A DNA stretch of 64,000 nucleotides. Origin: UBA822 sp036336795. Lineage in GTDB: Bacteria > Gemmatimonadota > Gemmatimonadetes > Longimicrobiales > Gaopeijiaceae. The notes beneath the pieces are model-generated. The model ran no database searches. It saw nothing but the letters and a program-made list of their open reading frames with translations, and was not told where the DNA came from. Of the stretch, positions 9,649 through 18,401 are shown in pieces. The stretch lies in NCBI GenBank assembly GCA_036336795.1, contig JAYZFL010000007.1, forward strand, positions 1 to 64,000, written 5' to 3'. Positions within the stretch are counted from its first letter, which is position 1, and each line of letters opens with the position of its first letter. Made by a program: the position numbers and the translations under genes.

Positions 9649-11529
9649 ATGCTGCGCTCCCGATGGCTCACGCTCCTCTTGATGACATCCATGATCGTGG
9701 CGTGCGCAGGCAGGACGGTACCCAACGCACAGTCCCTTGCTGACCCGACCCCGCCAGTCGAGGAGCCTCCAGTTCTTGTGCCATCTCCAACCGCTCCGAG
9801 TCTGCCTGCTGTGGAGCTGCCTCCAGTAGTGTCTGAGTCGCCCAACTCTGCGGAGTATGACCTGATCATCGAGAATGGACGGATTGTGGATGGTACGGGA
9901 AGCGCATGGTTTTACGGAGATATCGCGGTGAAGGATGGACGGATCTCCAGAATCGTTCCGAAGGGGGTTTTGCGCGGGATATCTGCCACGGAGCGGATCG
10001 ACGCGCATGGCCACGTCGTCTCGCCGGGGTTCATCGATATCCAGAGTCATTCCAGGTACGCGTTCCTTGAGGGGGACAGCAGGGTGGTGAGCAAGGTCAC
10101 TCAGGGGGTAACGACAGAAATCATGGGAGAAGGTACAACCAATGCACCTGTCAATCCGGCGAACCTCAGTAGGCAGGAGGGAGACGACTCGGAAGCTGAA
10201 CGACGTGCAAGGAGCTTCTCTGGATCGCGTGGTTTCGACACCTGGCTTCGTACGATGGAAGCTCGGGGTACGTCAGTGAACCAAGGATCGTTCCTCGGAG
10301 CGAGCACGGTCCGGACTTATGCCGTTGGATCACGGATGGGAGACCCAACCCCGACGGAATTGGACACGATGAGGGTGGTTGTTCAGCGTGCTATGGAAGA
10401 TGGCGCGTTCGGTATAGCCTCTGCCCTTATCTATCCCCCGGGCAACTTCGCATCTACTGAGGAACTGAGTGAGATTGCAGCGGCGATGGCTCCCTACGGG
10501 GGTGTCTACATTACACATATGCGTTCTGAGGCGAACAGTTTTCTTGAGGCTATCGACGAAGCCATCGAAATCGGCTCGAACGCGAGTGTGCCGGTGGAGA
10601 TCTACCACCTCAAAGCCGGTGGTCGAGAAAATTGGTCCAAAGCTGCAGAAGCCATTGCAAAGATCGATTCAGCACGAGCTGCCGGGACGGATGTTCAAGC
10701 GAATATGTATCCGTACGTTGCGGGCAGCACGGGATTGACGGCGTGCTTCCCGCCCTGGGCCTCGGCCAACGGAAATCTTTTTCGAAACTTGGCGGATGAC
10801 GAAATGCGGAATCGGATTCGTTCTGCCATCGAGAACCAGACTGAGGACTGGGAGAACCTCTGCACTCTGGCGACGCCGGGTGGTGTGCTGATCTTGGGCT
10901 TGGGGGAGTCCGAAAACCAGAAGTATGTGGGCCGTTATCTCGATGATATTGCGGAAGAACACGGCAAGGATTGGATCGATACGGCCATGGATCTGGTTCT
11001 CAATGAGCGGCAGCGCGTAGGGACCGTCTATTTCATGATGAGTGAAGAGAACGTCCGACTTCAGCTTCAACAGCCGTGGATGAAGTTTGGAACGGACGCG
11101 GGGGGTGTGAATCCCGAGACTACGGCAGAGCTTGTGCATCCAAGATCCTACGGGACCTTCCCTAGGATCCTCGGACGATACGTTCGGGAACAGAAGAGCT
11201 TAACTCTCGAGGACGCAATACGGAAAATGTCTTCGGCGGTGGCGACTCGCCTGTCGATAGCTGATCGTGGGGTGCTCAAGGAGGGTTTCTATGCGGACAT
11301 CGTCATTTTCGATCCCGAGACGATCATCGATCGAGCCACGTTCGAGGAACCTCATCAGTTATCCGAAGGTGTCCGCGACGTGTTCGTGAACGGGGTCGCC
11401 GTGGTTCGTGGTGGTCGGCACACGGGGGCGAAGCCTGGCATGATCGTGAGAGGCCCGGGTTACCGCCCCGGAGGTCTCCCGCCGATCTCAGATCAACTTC
11501 CGGTAGGCCTCGCGGCGTGGAGCCTGTAA
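9649..11529 (+). CDS. N-acyl-D-amino-acid deacylase-like amidohydrolase, lipoprotein
   Basis: 626 residues from the ATG at 9649, chosen because GGAGG lies four bases upstream and the protein then opens with a lipoprotein signal, MLRSRWLTLLLMTSMIVAC. A proline-rich linker (about 25-70) leads to the amidohydrolase domain. The family (D-aminoacylase/dihydroorotase-like, TIM barrel with two metals) removes acyl groups from N-acyl-D-amino acids. Seen here: the N-terminal beta-sandwich DLIIENGRIVDGTGS, the metal strand PGFIDIQSHS (Gln132 where an HxH motif would have its first His), TQGVTTEIMGEG, and a C-terminal composite domain with GFYADIVIFDP. It overlaps tail-to-tail by 42 bp with the YkvI-like gene. 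Confidence 0.85.
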   Translation: MLRSRWLTLLLMTSMIVACAGRTVPNAQSLADPTPPVEEPPVLVPSPTAPSLPAVELPPVVSESPNSAEYDLIIENGRIVDGTGSAWFYGDIAVKDGRISRIVPKGVLRGISATERIDAHGHVVSPGFIDIQSHSRYAFLEGDSRVVSKVTQGVTTEIMGEGTTNAPVNPANLSRQEGDDSEAERRARSFSGSRGFDTWLRTMEARGTSVNQGSFLGASTVRTYAVGSRMGDPTPTELDTMRVVVQRAMEDGAFGIASALIYPPGNFASTEELSEIAAAMAPYGGVYITHMRSEANSFLEAIDEAIEIGSNASVPVEIYHLKAGGRENWSKAAEAIAKIDSARAAGTDVQANMYPYVAGSTGLTACFPPWASANGNLFRNLADDEMRNRIRSAIENQTEDWENLCTLATPGGVLILGLGESENQKYVGRYLDDIAEEHGKDWIDTAMDLVLNERQRVGTVYFMMSEENVRLQLQQPWMKFGTDAGGVNPETTAELVHPRSYGTFPRILGRYVREQKSLTLEDAIRKMSSAVATRLSIADRGVLKEGFYADIVIFDPETIIDRATFEEPHQLSEGVRDVFVNGVAVVRGGRHTGAKPGMIVRGPGYRPGGLPPISDQLPVGLAAWSL

Positions 11530-12654
11530 GATCTTCCAGATTCCCACGGTGAGCAGGGGCAGAAGGATTACCACGAGGAACACCCAGGTGATAGTCCCAT
11601 AACCCTTTGCGATGAGGTTGATTAGACCGAATTGTGCCAAGAGGGCACCAATGGTCAGCAGTAACACGGCAATCAAAGGCCTTGCGGCGGCGGGAAGCTC
11701 CCGCCCCGCCTCCTCAAAAGTTGACGCGAGTCTCTCGTTCACGCCGTGGATCATCCCGGTTCCCGTCTCGATGAGCGTACCAAAAAGCACGACCTGGAAA
11801 AGGATTTGAAATGCCCTTGAGTCCAGCTGTTCTAGGATGACATTCACCGGTACGGTCGCGTCAGCCACCTCTGGATAATGTCCTGCCATGAGCAGCAGGA
11901 GGAAGAAGCCTGGCATGATGGCTATCGGGCCTGCAAGCGCCCCCGCCACGAGAGCTTCCTTCCTGGTGGTCACGTGTCGGACGGAAAAAAGTAAAACGAT
12001 GACTATCGCAACGTTGTAGGCCGCGTAGCGGATCCCGCCGATCATCCAGCCGGAGCCCACGGGCACGTCCCTGAGTCCGGAAGCGATCGCCGGCCCGAAC
12101 CTAGCGAGAGACCAGGCGAAGAGGACCACGTAGGTACCGTATAGAACAAATGACCAGCCGGCCAATACTCTCTCGATGGCCCCCGTTCCCTCGAAGACTA
12201 GGAGTCCGATGGCAGTCATGATTCCCACCACTCCGACAATGTACGGGAGACCAAAGGTTTCCTGGAGGATTGATCCTGCGGCTGACGCGACGACCGCAAG
12301 CACGACGATCAGCATGACCGAGTAAGTGATCTCGAAGACAACCCAGCCTCTGCCAAGAAGATGGCGGCAGAAAGTGCGGTAGTCGAATGCTTGAAAAGTG
12401 CGCGCGAATTCGTATGCCACTGCACAAACGAGAGACCAGAATGTCATCGACACGAGGATCATTGCCATGAGTCCACCTCGAGGGCCGTAGCCTAGGAAGA
12501 ACTCTGCTAGTTCCCGGCCCGTGCCGTATCCTCCCGCGATGACCACCGACTGGAAGACGAATCCCGGAAGGAAGTAACGCCGAAATATGTTCAGAAGGCG
12601 TCCGGTTTCAGTTCGTTTTTGCTTCGAGGGTGCATCCATACCCGAGCGTGACAT
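11488..12654 (-). CDS. YkvI-like multi-pass membrane protein
   Basis: 388 residues with about ten hydrophobic helices. The sequence has a charged N-terminus, then FRRYFLPGFVFQSVVIAGGYGTGRE near residues 23-47, a glycine-containing first helix like those of amino-acid transporter-fold proteins, and further helices through to a short basic C-terminus. The pattern matches the uncharacterised YkvI family, distantly related to APC-type transporters. Its stop lies 42 bp inside the 3' end of the D-aminoacylase gene on the other strand. Together with that deacylase and the M28 peptidase on its other side, a role in moving amino acids or peptides is plausible but not shown. Confidence 0.75.
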   Translation of the reverse strand: MSRSGMDAPSKQKRTETGRLLNIFRRYFLPGFVFQSVVIAGGYGTGRELAEFFLGYGPRGGLMAMILVSMTFWSLVCAVAYEFARTFQAFDYRTFCRHLLGRGWVVFEITYSVMLIVVLAVVASAAGSILQETFGLPYIVGVVGIMTAIGLLVFEGTGAIERVLAGWSFVLYGTYVVLFAWSLARFGPAIASGLRDVPVGSGWMIGGIRYAAYNVAIVIVLLFSVRHVTTRKEALVAGALAGPIAIMPGFFLLLLMAGHYPEVADATVPVNVILEQLDSRAFQILFQVVLFGTLIETGTGMIHGVNERLASTFEEAGRELPAAARPLIAVLLLTIGALLAQFGLINLIAKGYGTITWVFLVVILLPLLTVGIWKILQAPRREAYRKLI

Positions 12655-12862
12655 GACGAACCGCCGGTGTCAACCGAGAACTGACTCGTGGCACCTTACT
12701 CGTCAGGAAGGCCGGAGACTCTGCTTGCAAGACTGAACTCGCATCACCTTTAGCGATTCTCCCGGCTGAATGGCGGTTGGCTCCCCCGCGGCGCAGCCGT
12801 AGCTTTCACAGCCAGAGCGCGTTGCATGTCGCGTCGATCCCTTCCGCTTATGGAATGATTCT

Positions 12863-14404
12863 ATGAAGTCAAGTATTCCACTGCTTATCGCCATGATCTT
12901 GGTAACTGTCTGGGCTTGCGCTCCGGAATCTCGGGCCACTGAAAGCGCTTTGCTTCCTGAGGAGGTGCTGGCGGCTGCGGCATCCATCACCTCGGAGGAC
13001 TACCTGCGCAAGATCAGTATTATCGCCCACGACAGCATGGCGGGGCGGGATACACCGAGCCCCGGGCTTGAGGCGACAGCCACCTGGATCGCAAGTGAGT
13101 TCAAGCGCCTTGGGTTAGAGCCAGGGGGCGACAACAACTCTTATATACAACGTTATGAAATTGAGGTTGTTAGCCCCGATTTGGTCTCGTCCTCGGTGGA
13201 AGTGAGTGGCGATAGAGGTCTCCAATTTGGTCGTGACCTCATCTCGCCCTTCGGTGTGATGGAGGATGATTTAGGGGGTGGAGTGGTGGTACTCTCCGGA
13301 TCTGGGGAGCCACCTCCGGATGTAGTGGAACAAATCGTAGGAAAGCACGTCATTGTCGCTTCTATGGCCCAAGGTCTAGACCGCGATAGTCGTCGATTCG
13401 CTACTAACCTACAACGCAACGGCGCTCTTTCCGTGATCGTGGCCACTGACCGGACCGACCAGGAGTGGGAGCGAAGTGTACGTGACTTCACCCGTCGCAG
13501 TTCTCTGCGGATCGGGCGTAATAGTGGACGTGGTGGCGGTGTCTCACTCGAGGTGAGAGATCGTGCCATCGAACCAATCCTCTCCGCCCACGGTGTCGAT
13601 CTCCGCACGGCTCGGCATGAGGGAGGTATGGTGGTTTTGGAGACCAATGGTTTGGAGCTACATCTCTCACTACGAACAGAGGTTATAGATCGCCAATCTG
13701 CTCCAAACGTGGTGGGCATCCTCGAAGGGAGTGATCCGGAGCTGAAGGAAGAGTATGTCGCGTTCAGTGCTCATATGGATCACATCGGCATCGGCACGCC
13801 AAACGCTCAGGGCGATACTATTAATAACGGTGCCGACGATGATGCCTCCGGCACGACGACTGTCTTGGAGGTTGTCGAGGCGTATGCTTCGGTAGAAACG
13901 AAACCGAAGCGATCTATGATCTTTTTGTTGGTCAGTGGTGAAGAGAAGGGATTATGGGGGAGCGAGTATTTCGTCGAGAACCCTCCGGTACCGATTGATC
14001 GAGTGGTTGCTGGCCTTAACGTGGATATGGTCGGCCGCAACTGGGCCGATACCATCGTTGTAATTGGGAAGGAACACTCTGACTTGGGGGAGACGCTCAA
14101 CGCGGTCAACTCGGCCCATCCTGAGCTAGGCATGACCGCCATTGACGACCCCTGGCCCGAAGAGCGGTTCTACTTCCGATCCGATCATTACAACTTTGCC
14201 CGAAAGGGTGTCCCGGTCCTCTTTTTTTTCAGTGGTACGCACGACGACTACCACGGGCGTGACGATGAAGTGGATCGCATCGATACGGAGAAAGCTGCTA
14301 GGATCAGCCGATTGATCTTTTATCTGGGGCATGAGGTAGCTAGCCGCGTTGAGCCGCCCCGGTGGGACCCAGAAAGCTTTCGCCAAATCGTCTCCGAGCC
14401 TTAG
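12863..14404 (+). CDS. M28 family metallopeptidase, lipoprotein
   Basis: 513 residues. A lipoprotein signal (MKSSIPLLIAMILVTVWAC) precedes a peptidase domain interrupted by a PA-like insert (about residues 100-230), as in aminopeptidase Y-type M28 enzymes. The two-zinc ligand set is visible: AHMDH near 304, GADDDASG near 325 (bridging Asp), SGEEKG near 360 (catalytic Glu then ligand Glu), NVDMVG near 393 and DDYHG near 460. It should release N-terminal residues from peptides at the cell envelope. The T8 run at 14221-14228 encodes LFFF. The gene stands alone, about 200 bp from the divergent YkvI-like gene. Confidence 0.92.
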   Translation: MKSSIPLLIAMILVTVWACAPESRATESALLPEEVLAAAASITSEDYLRKISIIAHDSMAGRDTPSPGLEATATWIASEFKRLGLEPGGDNNSYIQRYEIEVVSPDLVSSSVEVSGDRGLQFGRDLISPFGVMEDDLGGGVVVLSGSGEPPPDVVEQIVGKHVIVASMAQGLDRDSRRFATNLQRNGALSVIVATDRTDQEWERSVRDFTRRSSLRIGRNSGRGGGVSLEVRDRAIEPILSAHGVDLRTARHEGGMVVLETNGLELHLSLRTEVIDRQSAPNVVGILEGSDPELKEEYVAFSAHMDHIGIGTPNAQGDTINNGADDDASGTTTVLEVVEAYASVETKPKRSMIFLLVSGEEKGLWGSEYFVENPPVPIDRVVAGLNVDMVGRNWADTIVVIGKEHSDLGETLNAVNSAHPELGMTAIDDPWPEERFYFRSDHYNFARKGVPVLFFFSGTHDDYHGRDDEVDRIDTEKAARISRLIFYLGHEVASRVEPPRWDPESFRQIVSEP

Positions 14405-14768
14405 AAGGAAGTCGACTTCACTTGGCTCAGATTAGCAAGAAAATCCATCGCCCGTAAAAAGGTTTCTCCGAACAGTGAGAGGCCTTTGTGCGACCGTAAT
14501 GGCGGGCTAGTTCATGAGACAGGTAAGCAACTCACCTGATCTCACAATCCTTGTGTTGGCTTCCGATGACGGTGACGGCACTGATCTCTGTTTTGTGCCC
14601 GTCAAGGGTCATGCGAATTAGGGAAAGCTCTCATGGCACGGGGAAATTTGAGGTATCTAGAGGTACCAATGGCGAATCCTCACTTTACGTGGAAGATTAG
14701 TGGTGCTTGGTATTTGTCCGGTTCCACGCACTGGTCCACTGAGGTTGTGGATTGTCAAGGAGGAACGC
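14405..14768. other. Intergenic region, no gene recognised
   Basis: 364 bp between the M28 peptidase and the small upstream ORF. A short palindrome GAAGTCGACTTC lies right after the M28 stop. No long ORF, tRNA or convincing terminator was seen. The promoter for the nitroreductase group should be here, but no good -35/-10 pair stands out. Confidence 0.5.
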
Positions 14769-14864
14769 ATGGGTGCAACGTCGAAAGCAATCATTAGTGC
14801 TCGAAATCTGGCGACGGGATCGCGATTTCGTACTCGTGCGCCAACGCCTCTCCCGGTGAATTGA
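14769..14864 (+). CDS. Candidate small upstream ORF (31 aa), coupled to the nitroreductase
   Basis: AGGAGG (14758-14763) lies five bases before the ATG, a better ribosome site than that of the next gene. The product has 31 residues, MGATSKAIISARNLATGSR followed by FRTRAPTPLPVN, basic and without a clear membrane segment. Its TGA (14862-14864) is one base before the nitroreductase ATG (14866), which has no Shine-Dalgarno of its own. A translated leader that feeds ribosomes to the next start fits this layout. Alternatively the ORF is chance. No homologue is recognised. Confidence 0.35.
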   Translation: MGATSKAIISARNLATGSRFRTRAPTPLPVN

Positions 14865-14865
14865 G

Positions 14866-15540
14866 ATGGCTATACATTCGGGTTTCATCCCCTTGCCCGG
14901 TTACGTGAAGTATACCGAGAGCGAGATGCTGGACCGGGCGCTCAACTTTTTAGAGGAGCTCCGCAGACGTCGTACGGTTCGTGATTTTTCCGATCGACCG
15001 GTTCCTCGCGAAGTCATTGAGGCCTGTATTCTGGCGGCTGGCACGGCGCCCAATGGTGCTAATCGTCAACCGTGGCATTTTGCCGTGGTTACGGATCCCG
15101 AGATCAAGAGAGTGATCCGCGAGGCCGCTGAAGAGGAGGAGAAGTTGTTCTACGCGGAACGAGCTCCGAAAGAATGGTTGAAAGCGCTCGAACCCCTGGG
15201 GACAAATGAAGAGAAGCCGTTTCTGGAAAAAGCACCCTGCTTGATCGCTATTTTTGGTGAGAGCTATGCAGTGAGTGAGAAAGGCAAGAAAGAAAAGAAC
15301 TACTACACGATGGAGTCCGTTGGCATCGCTACCGGGATGTTAATCGCCGCGATCCATCGGGCGGGATTGGTGTCTTTGACCCATACGCCTTCACCGATGG
15401 GTTTTCTTAACGAGATTCTCGGACGGCCGAAAAACGAACGACCGTTCTTAGTCCTTGTCGTAGGTTATCCGGAAGCGGAAGCCACAGTTCCCGACATCGG
15501 AAAAAAGTCACTCCAGCAGATTTGTACATTCGTCGAATGA
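14866..15540 (+). CDS. Nitroreductase-family flavoprotein, iodotyrosine deiodinase-like
   Basis: 224 residues. FMN-dependent nitroreductase fold. The sequence opens with FIPLPGYVKYTESEMLDRA and then RRRRTVRDFSDRPVP, where the basic cluster binds the FMN phosphate. It continues through AGTAPNGANRQPWHF, KAPCLIAIFGESY and GMLIAAIHRAGLVSLTHTPSPM. This order, including the YAERAPKEWLKAL lid segment between the flavin-binding parts, is characteristic of bacterial homologues of iodotyrosine deiodinase rather than NfsA/NfsB. Such homologues can dehalogenate halotyrosines; the natural bacterial substrate is not settled. It is followed closely by the GCS2-CBS fusion gene. Confidence 0.85.
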   Translation: MAIHSGFIPLPGYVKYTESEMLDRALNFLEELRRRRTVRDFSDRPVPREVIEACILAAGTAPNGANRQPWHFAVVTDPEIKRVIREAAEEEEKLFYAERAPKEWLKALEPLGTNEEKPFLEKAPCLIAIFGESYAVSEKGKKEKNYYTMESVGIATGMLIAAIHRAGLVSLTHTPSPMGFLNEILGRPKNERPFLVLVVGYPEAEATVPDIGKKSLQQICTFVE

Positions 15541-15558
15541 CCTTCGGTGGTTGATCTC

Positions 15559-17469
15559 ATGGGCCAAGAAGCTGCTTCCACGGTAGGCGGCGCTGGCATC
15601 CGGACGTTCACTAAAGCCCTTCTAAAGGATCTCCAAGCACTCGAAAAGATGCTCGAGGACGGGCAAATCGAATCGGGGATTCGGCGCTTCGGCTGCGAGC
15701 AAGAGATGTTTCTCGTCGACCAAGCCTGTCGGCCTGCTCCGGTCGCGATAGAGGTACTCGGATTGCTTGATGACAGCAGCTTCACCACGGAATTGGCCCG
15801 CTTCAACCTTGAAATCAACGTCGAGCCGATGCTGCTTGGCGGAGCGTGCTTCAGTGCGCTGCAGACTAGAATTGAGGAACTGTTGGGGATGGTGCGTGAG
15901 GCCGCTCAAGGCCTGGGGGCTGAAGTTGTTCTGACCGGGATACTACCCACTCTCGGCAAATCTGATTTAAGTCTGGACAACATTACTCCCCGGCCTCGTT
16001 ACCATGAGCTCAACGACGCTCTCACACAGATGCGAGGGGGTGCGTATCGACTTCAGATCGAAGGTCGGGACGAGCTACACCTCGAGCATGACTCGGTAAT
16101 GCTTGAGGCTTGCAACACGAGTTGTCAGGTTCACCTCCAGGTCGATGCCGAGGAATTCGCCACGGCGTATAACCTGGCTCAGGCAATGACAGGGCCTGTG
16201 GTAGCGGCTTCGGTTAATTCTCCACTCCTTTTCGGTAAGAGGCTGTGGGCCGAAACCCGAATTGCTCTCTTCCAGCAATCTCTGGACACTAGGAGTGCCA
16301 CCGTACACTTACGGGAGATCAGCCCCAGGGTTCGCTTTGGAGACCGGTGGGTGGAACGCTCGGTGACTGAGCTCTTCCAGGAAGACATCTCTGCGTTCCG
16401 AGTGTTGCTAGCCCAGGATACCGTGGAGGATCCGTTCGAGCGGCTGGCGGCCGGAGAAATTCCTCGTCTTGAAGCGCTTAAACTCCACAACGGAACTGTG
16501 TACCGTTGGAATCGCCCATGCTACGGCATCTGCGAGGGCAGGCCACATCTTAGGATCGAGTGCCGTGCCCTTCCAGCTGGCCCCACAGTGCTTGATGAGG
16601 TGGCCAACGCGGCATTCTGGATCGGTCTCATCCTCGGGGCTCGCGACGAACTAGGAGATATCACCGAGAGGCTCAACTTCGACGATGCTAAGTACAACTT
16701 CTTGGTAGCCTCTAGGCATGGGCTCGATGCGGGCTTCCACTGGATTGACGGTCGACAGGTAAGTGCGCCCGATCTCATCTGCGAGACGCTCTTGCCTTTG
16801 GCTGGAAGAGGGCTTGCAGGCCTGATCGACAGTGCGGAGGCCGAAAAGTATTTGGGTGTGATTCGCCGTCGTGTCGAGTGTCGAGGAACTGGATCGGACT
16901 GGATGATTCGTTCTCTGAATGAGATGGATGATCGAGGGACCCGCTCCGAAAGAATGGCGGCTCTGACTGCTTCGATGATACGAAAGGAAGTAGAGGGCAA
17001 TCCTTGTCACGACTGGGACCTCGCTAAGTTGGGAGAGGCGGGGCGAGGGACCCAAAAGTATTCCCATGTGGAACACTATATGACCACTCAACTCATCACC
17101 GTGCATCAAGACGAATTGCTCGAGATGGTCGCGTTCTTGATGGACCGGAACCAAATCCGTCATGTTCCGGTGGAGGACGACGAACACCGTCTGGTTGGCT
17201 TGGTATCGTATAGATCCATCCTTCGGATGACTGCAGAGATGGGAGGTGATGGGAGCAAGGAAACGACACCAGTGAAGACGATCATGGATTCTGGTCCGGT
17301 GACAGTCGCCCCCGAGACCTCCACCTTGGATGCGATCGATCTCATGAGAAAACACGGCGTATCGTGCTTGCCCGTTGTAAAGAGTGGAAAGCTCGTGGGG
17401 CTGGTGTCCGAGGCGGACTTCCTTCCCATCACGTACGAACTTCTCGAGAAAGAATTGATGGACGATTAG
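15559..17469 (+). CDS. Glutamate-cysteine ligase (GCS2)-like domain fused to a CBS pair
   Basis: About 636 residues from the ATG at 15559 (GGTGG eight bases upstream). A GTG at 15547 would add four residues. The first 450 residues match the GCS2/YbdK-type carboxylate-amine ligase family: RRFGCEQEMFLVD (catalytic Glu in the first strand), NLEINVEP, HLEHDSVMLEACNTSCQVHLQ, and HLRIECRALPAGPT. Residues about 503-555 and 570-625 form two CBS domains (MTTQLITVHQDE, IRHVPVEDDEHRLVGLVSYRS; IMDSGPVTVAPETSTLDAIDLM, SCLPVVKSGKLVGLVSEADF), which usually bind adenylates and regulate the attached domain. The exact ligase reaction is inferred. It probably shares a transcript with the nitroreductase, 18 bp upstream. 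Confidence 0.85.
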   Translation: MGQEAASTVGGAGIRTFTKALLKDLQALEKMLEDGQIESGIRRFGCEQEMFLVDQACRPAPVAIEVLGLLDDSSFTTELARFNLEINVEPMLLGGACFSALQTRIEELLGMVREAAQGLGAEVVLTGILPTLGKSDLSLDNITPRPRYHELNDALTQMRGGAYRLQIEGRDELHLEHDSVMLEACNTSCQVHLQVDAEEFATAYNLAQAMTGPVVAASVNSPLLFGKRLWAETRIALFQQSLDTRSATVHLREISPRVRFGDRWVERSVTELFQEDISAFRVLLAQDTVEDPFERLAAGEIPRLEALKLHNGTVYRWNRPCYGICEGRPHLRIECRALPAGPTVLDEVANAAFWIGLILGARDELGDITERLNFDDAKYNFLVASRHGLDAGFHWIDGRQVSAPDLICETLLPLAGRGLAGLIDSAEAEKYLGVIRRRVECRGTGSDWMIRSLNEMDDRGTRSERMAALTASMIRKEVEGNPCHDWDLAKLGEAGRGTQKYSHVEHYMTTQLITVHQDELLEMVAFLMDRNQIRHVPVEDDEHRLVGLVSYRSILRMTAEMGGDGSKETTPVKTIMDSGPVTVAPETSTLDAIDLMRKHGVSCLPVVKSGKLVGLVSEADFLPITYELLEKELMDD

Positions 17470-17622
17470 CATCCGGTGAGTGAAATCATCATGAGGACAG
17501 ATCGCACGTGTTTTGGATCGAGTGCGAGCCGAGCCCAGGAGCTCGACTCTCATCTTTGTAGATGGGCTTGATCGGCAATGAATCGGCAGTGGCCATCAAT
17601 CGTCTGAAGGAAGGAAAGAGCG

Positions 17623-18288
17623 ATGTGTGGTCGGTACGCGTTGTCCTCAAAGCTCGAAGACCTCGTGGAGGTTTTTGGTGTTCCTCCGGTGGACTTCGCG
17701 TACGAACCGCGCTATAACATCGCCCCTTCGCAGATGGCGCCCGTGGTAGCCACGGGTTCGCACGGAACGAAGATGGGTCTGTTACGTTGGGGACTAATTC
17801 CGTCGTGGGCCAATGATCCGTCGATCGGATCGCGGATGATCAATGCGAGAGCCGAGACTCTTTTGAGTAAGCCAGCATTCAAGGAGGCTGCTGGAGTACG
17901 TCGCTGTCTCGTGCCAGCGAATGGGTTCTATGAATGGGTAGAGGAGACAGGGGATAAGGTCCCTTTCTGGATTCATCCGCCAAACGAAGCTCTGATCAGT
18001 TTCGCCGGCCTTTGGGAGCCTTGGCGACCCAGCGGACAAGACTCGGTTTACTCGTTCACTATCATCACCGTGGAGGCGAGTGATTCGATTCGCCACCTAC
18101 ATCACCGAATGCCCGCTATCATCTCGGCCGAGAACAGGCATGCTTGGCTCGACGGGTCGGTCCTACACGAAGAACCCCTCGAACTGCTCAAACCGTTCGC
18201 TGATCAGCTCGATGCTTACCCAGTGTCGACATTAGTGAACTCTACGGCGAACGATATCCCGGAGTGTGTCAAGCCCGCCACTAGCTGA
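17623..18288 (+). CDS. yedK: SOS response-associated peptidase (YedK/HMCES)
   Basis: 221 residues, the usual size. The protein begins MCGRY; Cys2 becomes the N-terminal residue and forms the thiazolidine cross-link to abasic sites in single-stranded DNA. Other hallmarks are RYNIAPSQ, LRWGLIPSWA, MINARAETL, NGFYEW (active-site Glu) and HHRMPAII (His). AGGAAAG lies six bases before the start, which fixes the ATG because Cys must be second. It acts on abasic sites during replication. It is monocistronic, convergent with the aminotransferase downstream. Confidence 0.96.
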   Translation: MCGRYALSSKLEDLVEVFGVPPVDFAYEPRYNIAPSQMAPVVATGSHGTKMGLLRWGLIPSWANDPSIGSRMINARAETLLSKPAFKEAAGVRRCLVPANGFYEWVEETGDKVPFWIHPPNEALISFAGLWEPWRPSGQDSVYSFTIITVEASDSIRHLHHRMPAIISAENRHAWLDGSVLHEEPLELLKPFADQLDAYPVSTLVNSTANDIPECVKPATS

Positions 18289-18401
18289 GTACGGTATTCC
18301 AGAACGGAGCATCCTATGCTGGAATGGACCAATAACGCCCGGTCTTGAACGGGATCGATCATACTTGCTTCTACTCAGTTGACTCGGGATGGTCCGGTTT
18401 C

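Noticed and set aside
18303..18340. Nested inverted repeats (ATTCC...GGAAT, AGCAT/ATGCT) between convergent yedK and the aminotransferase
   Set aside because: Short, asymmetric and without a T run; not enough to call a terminator.
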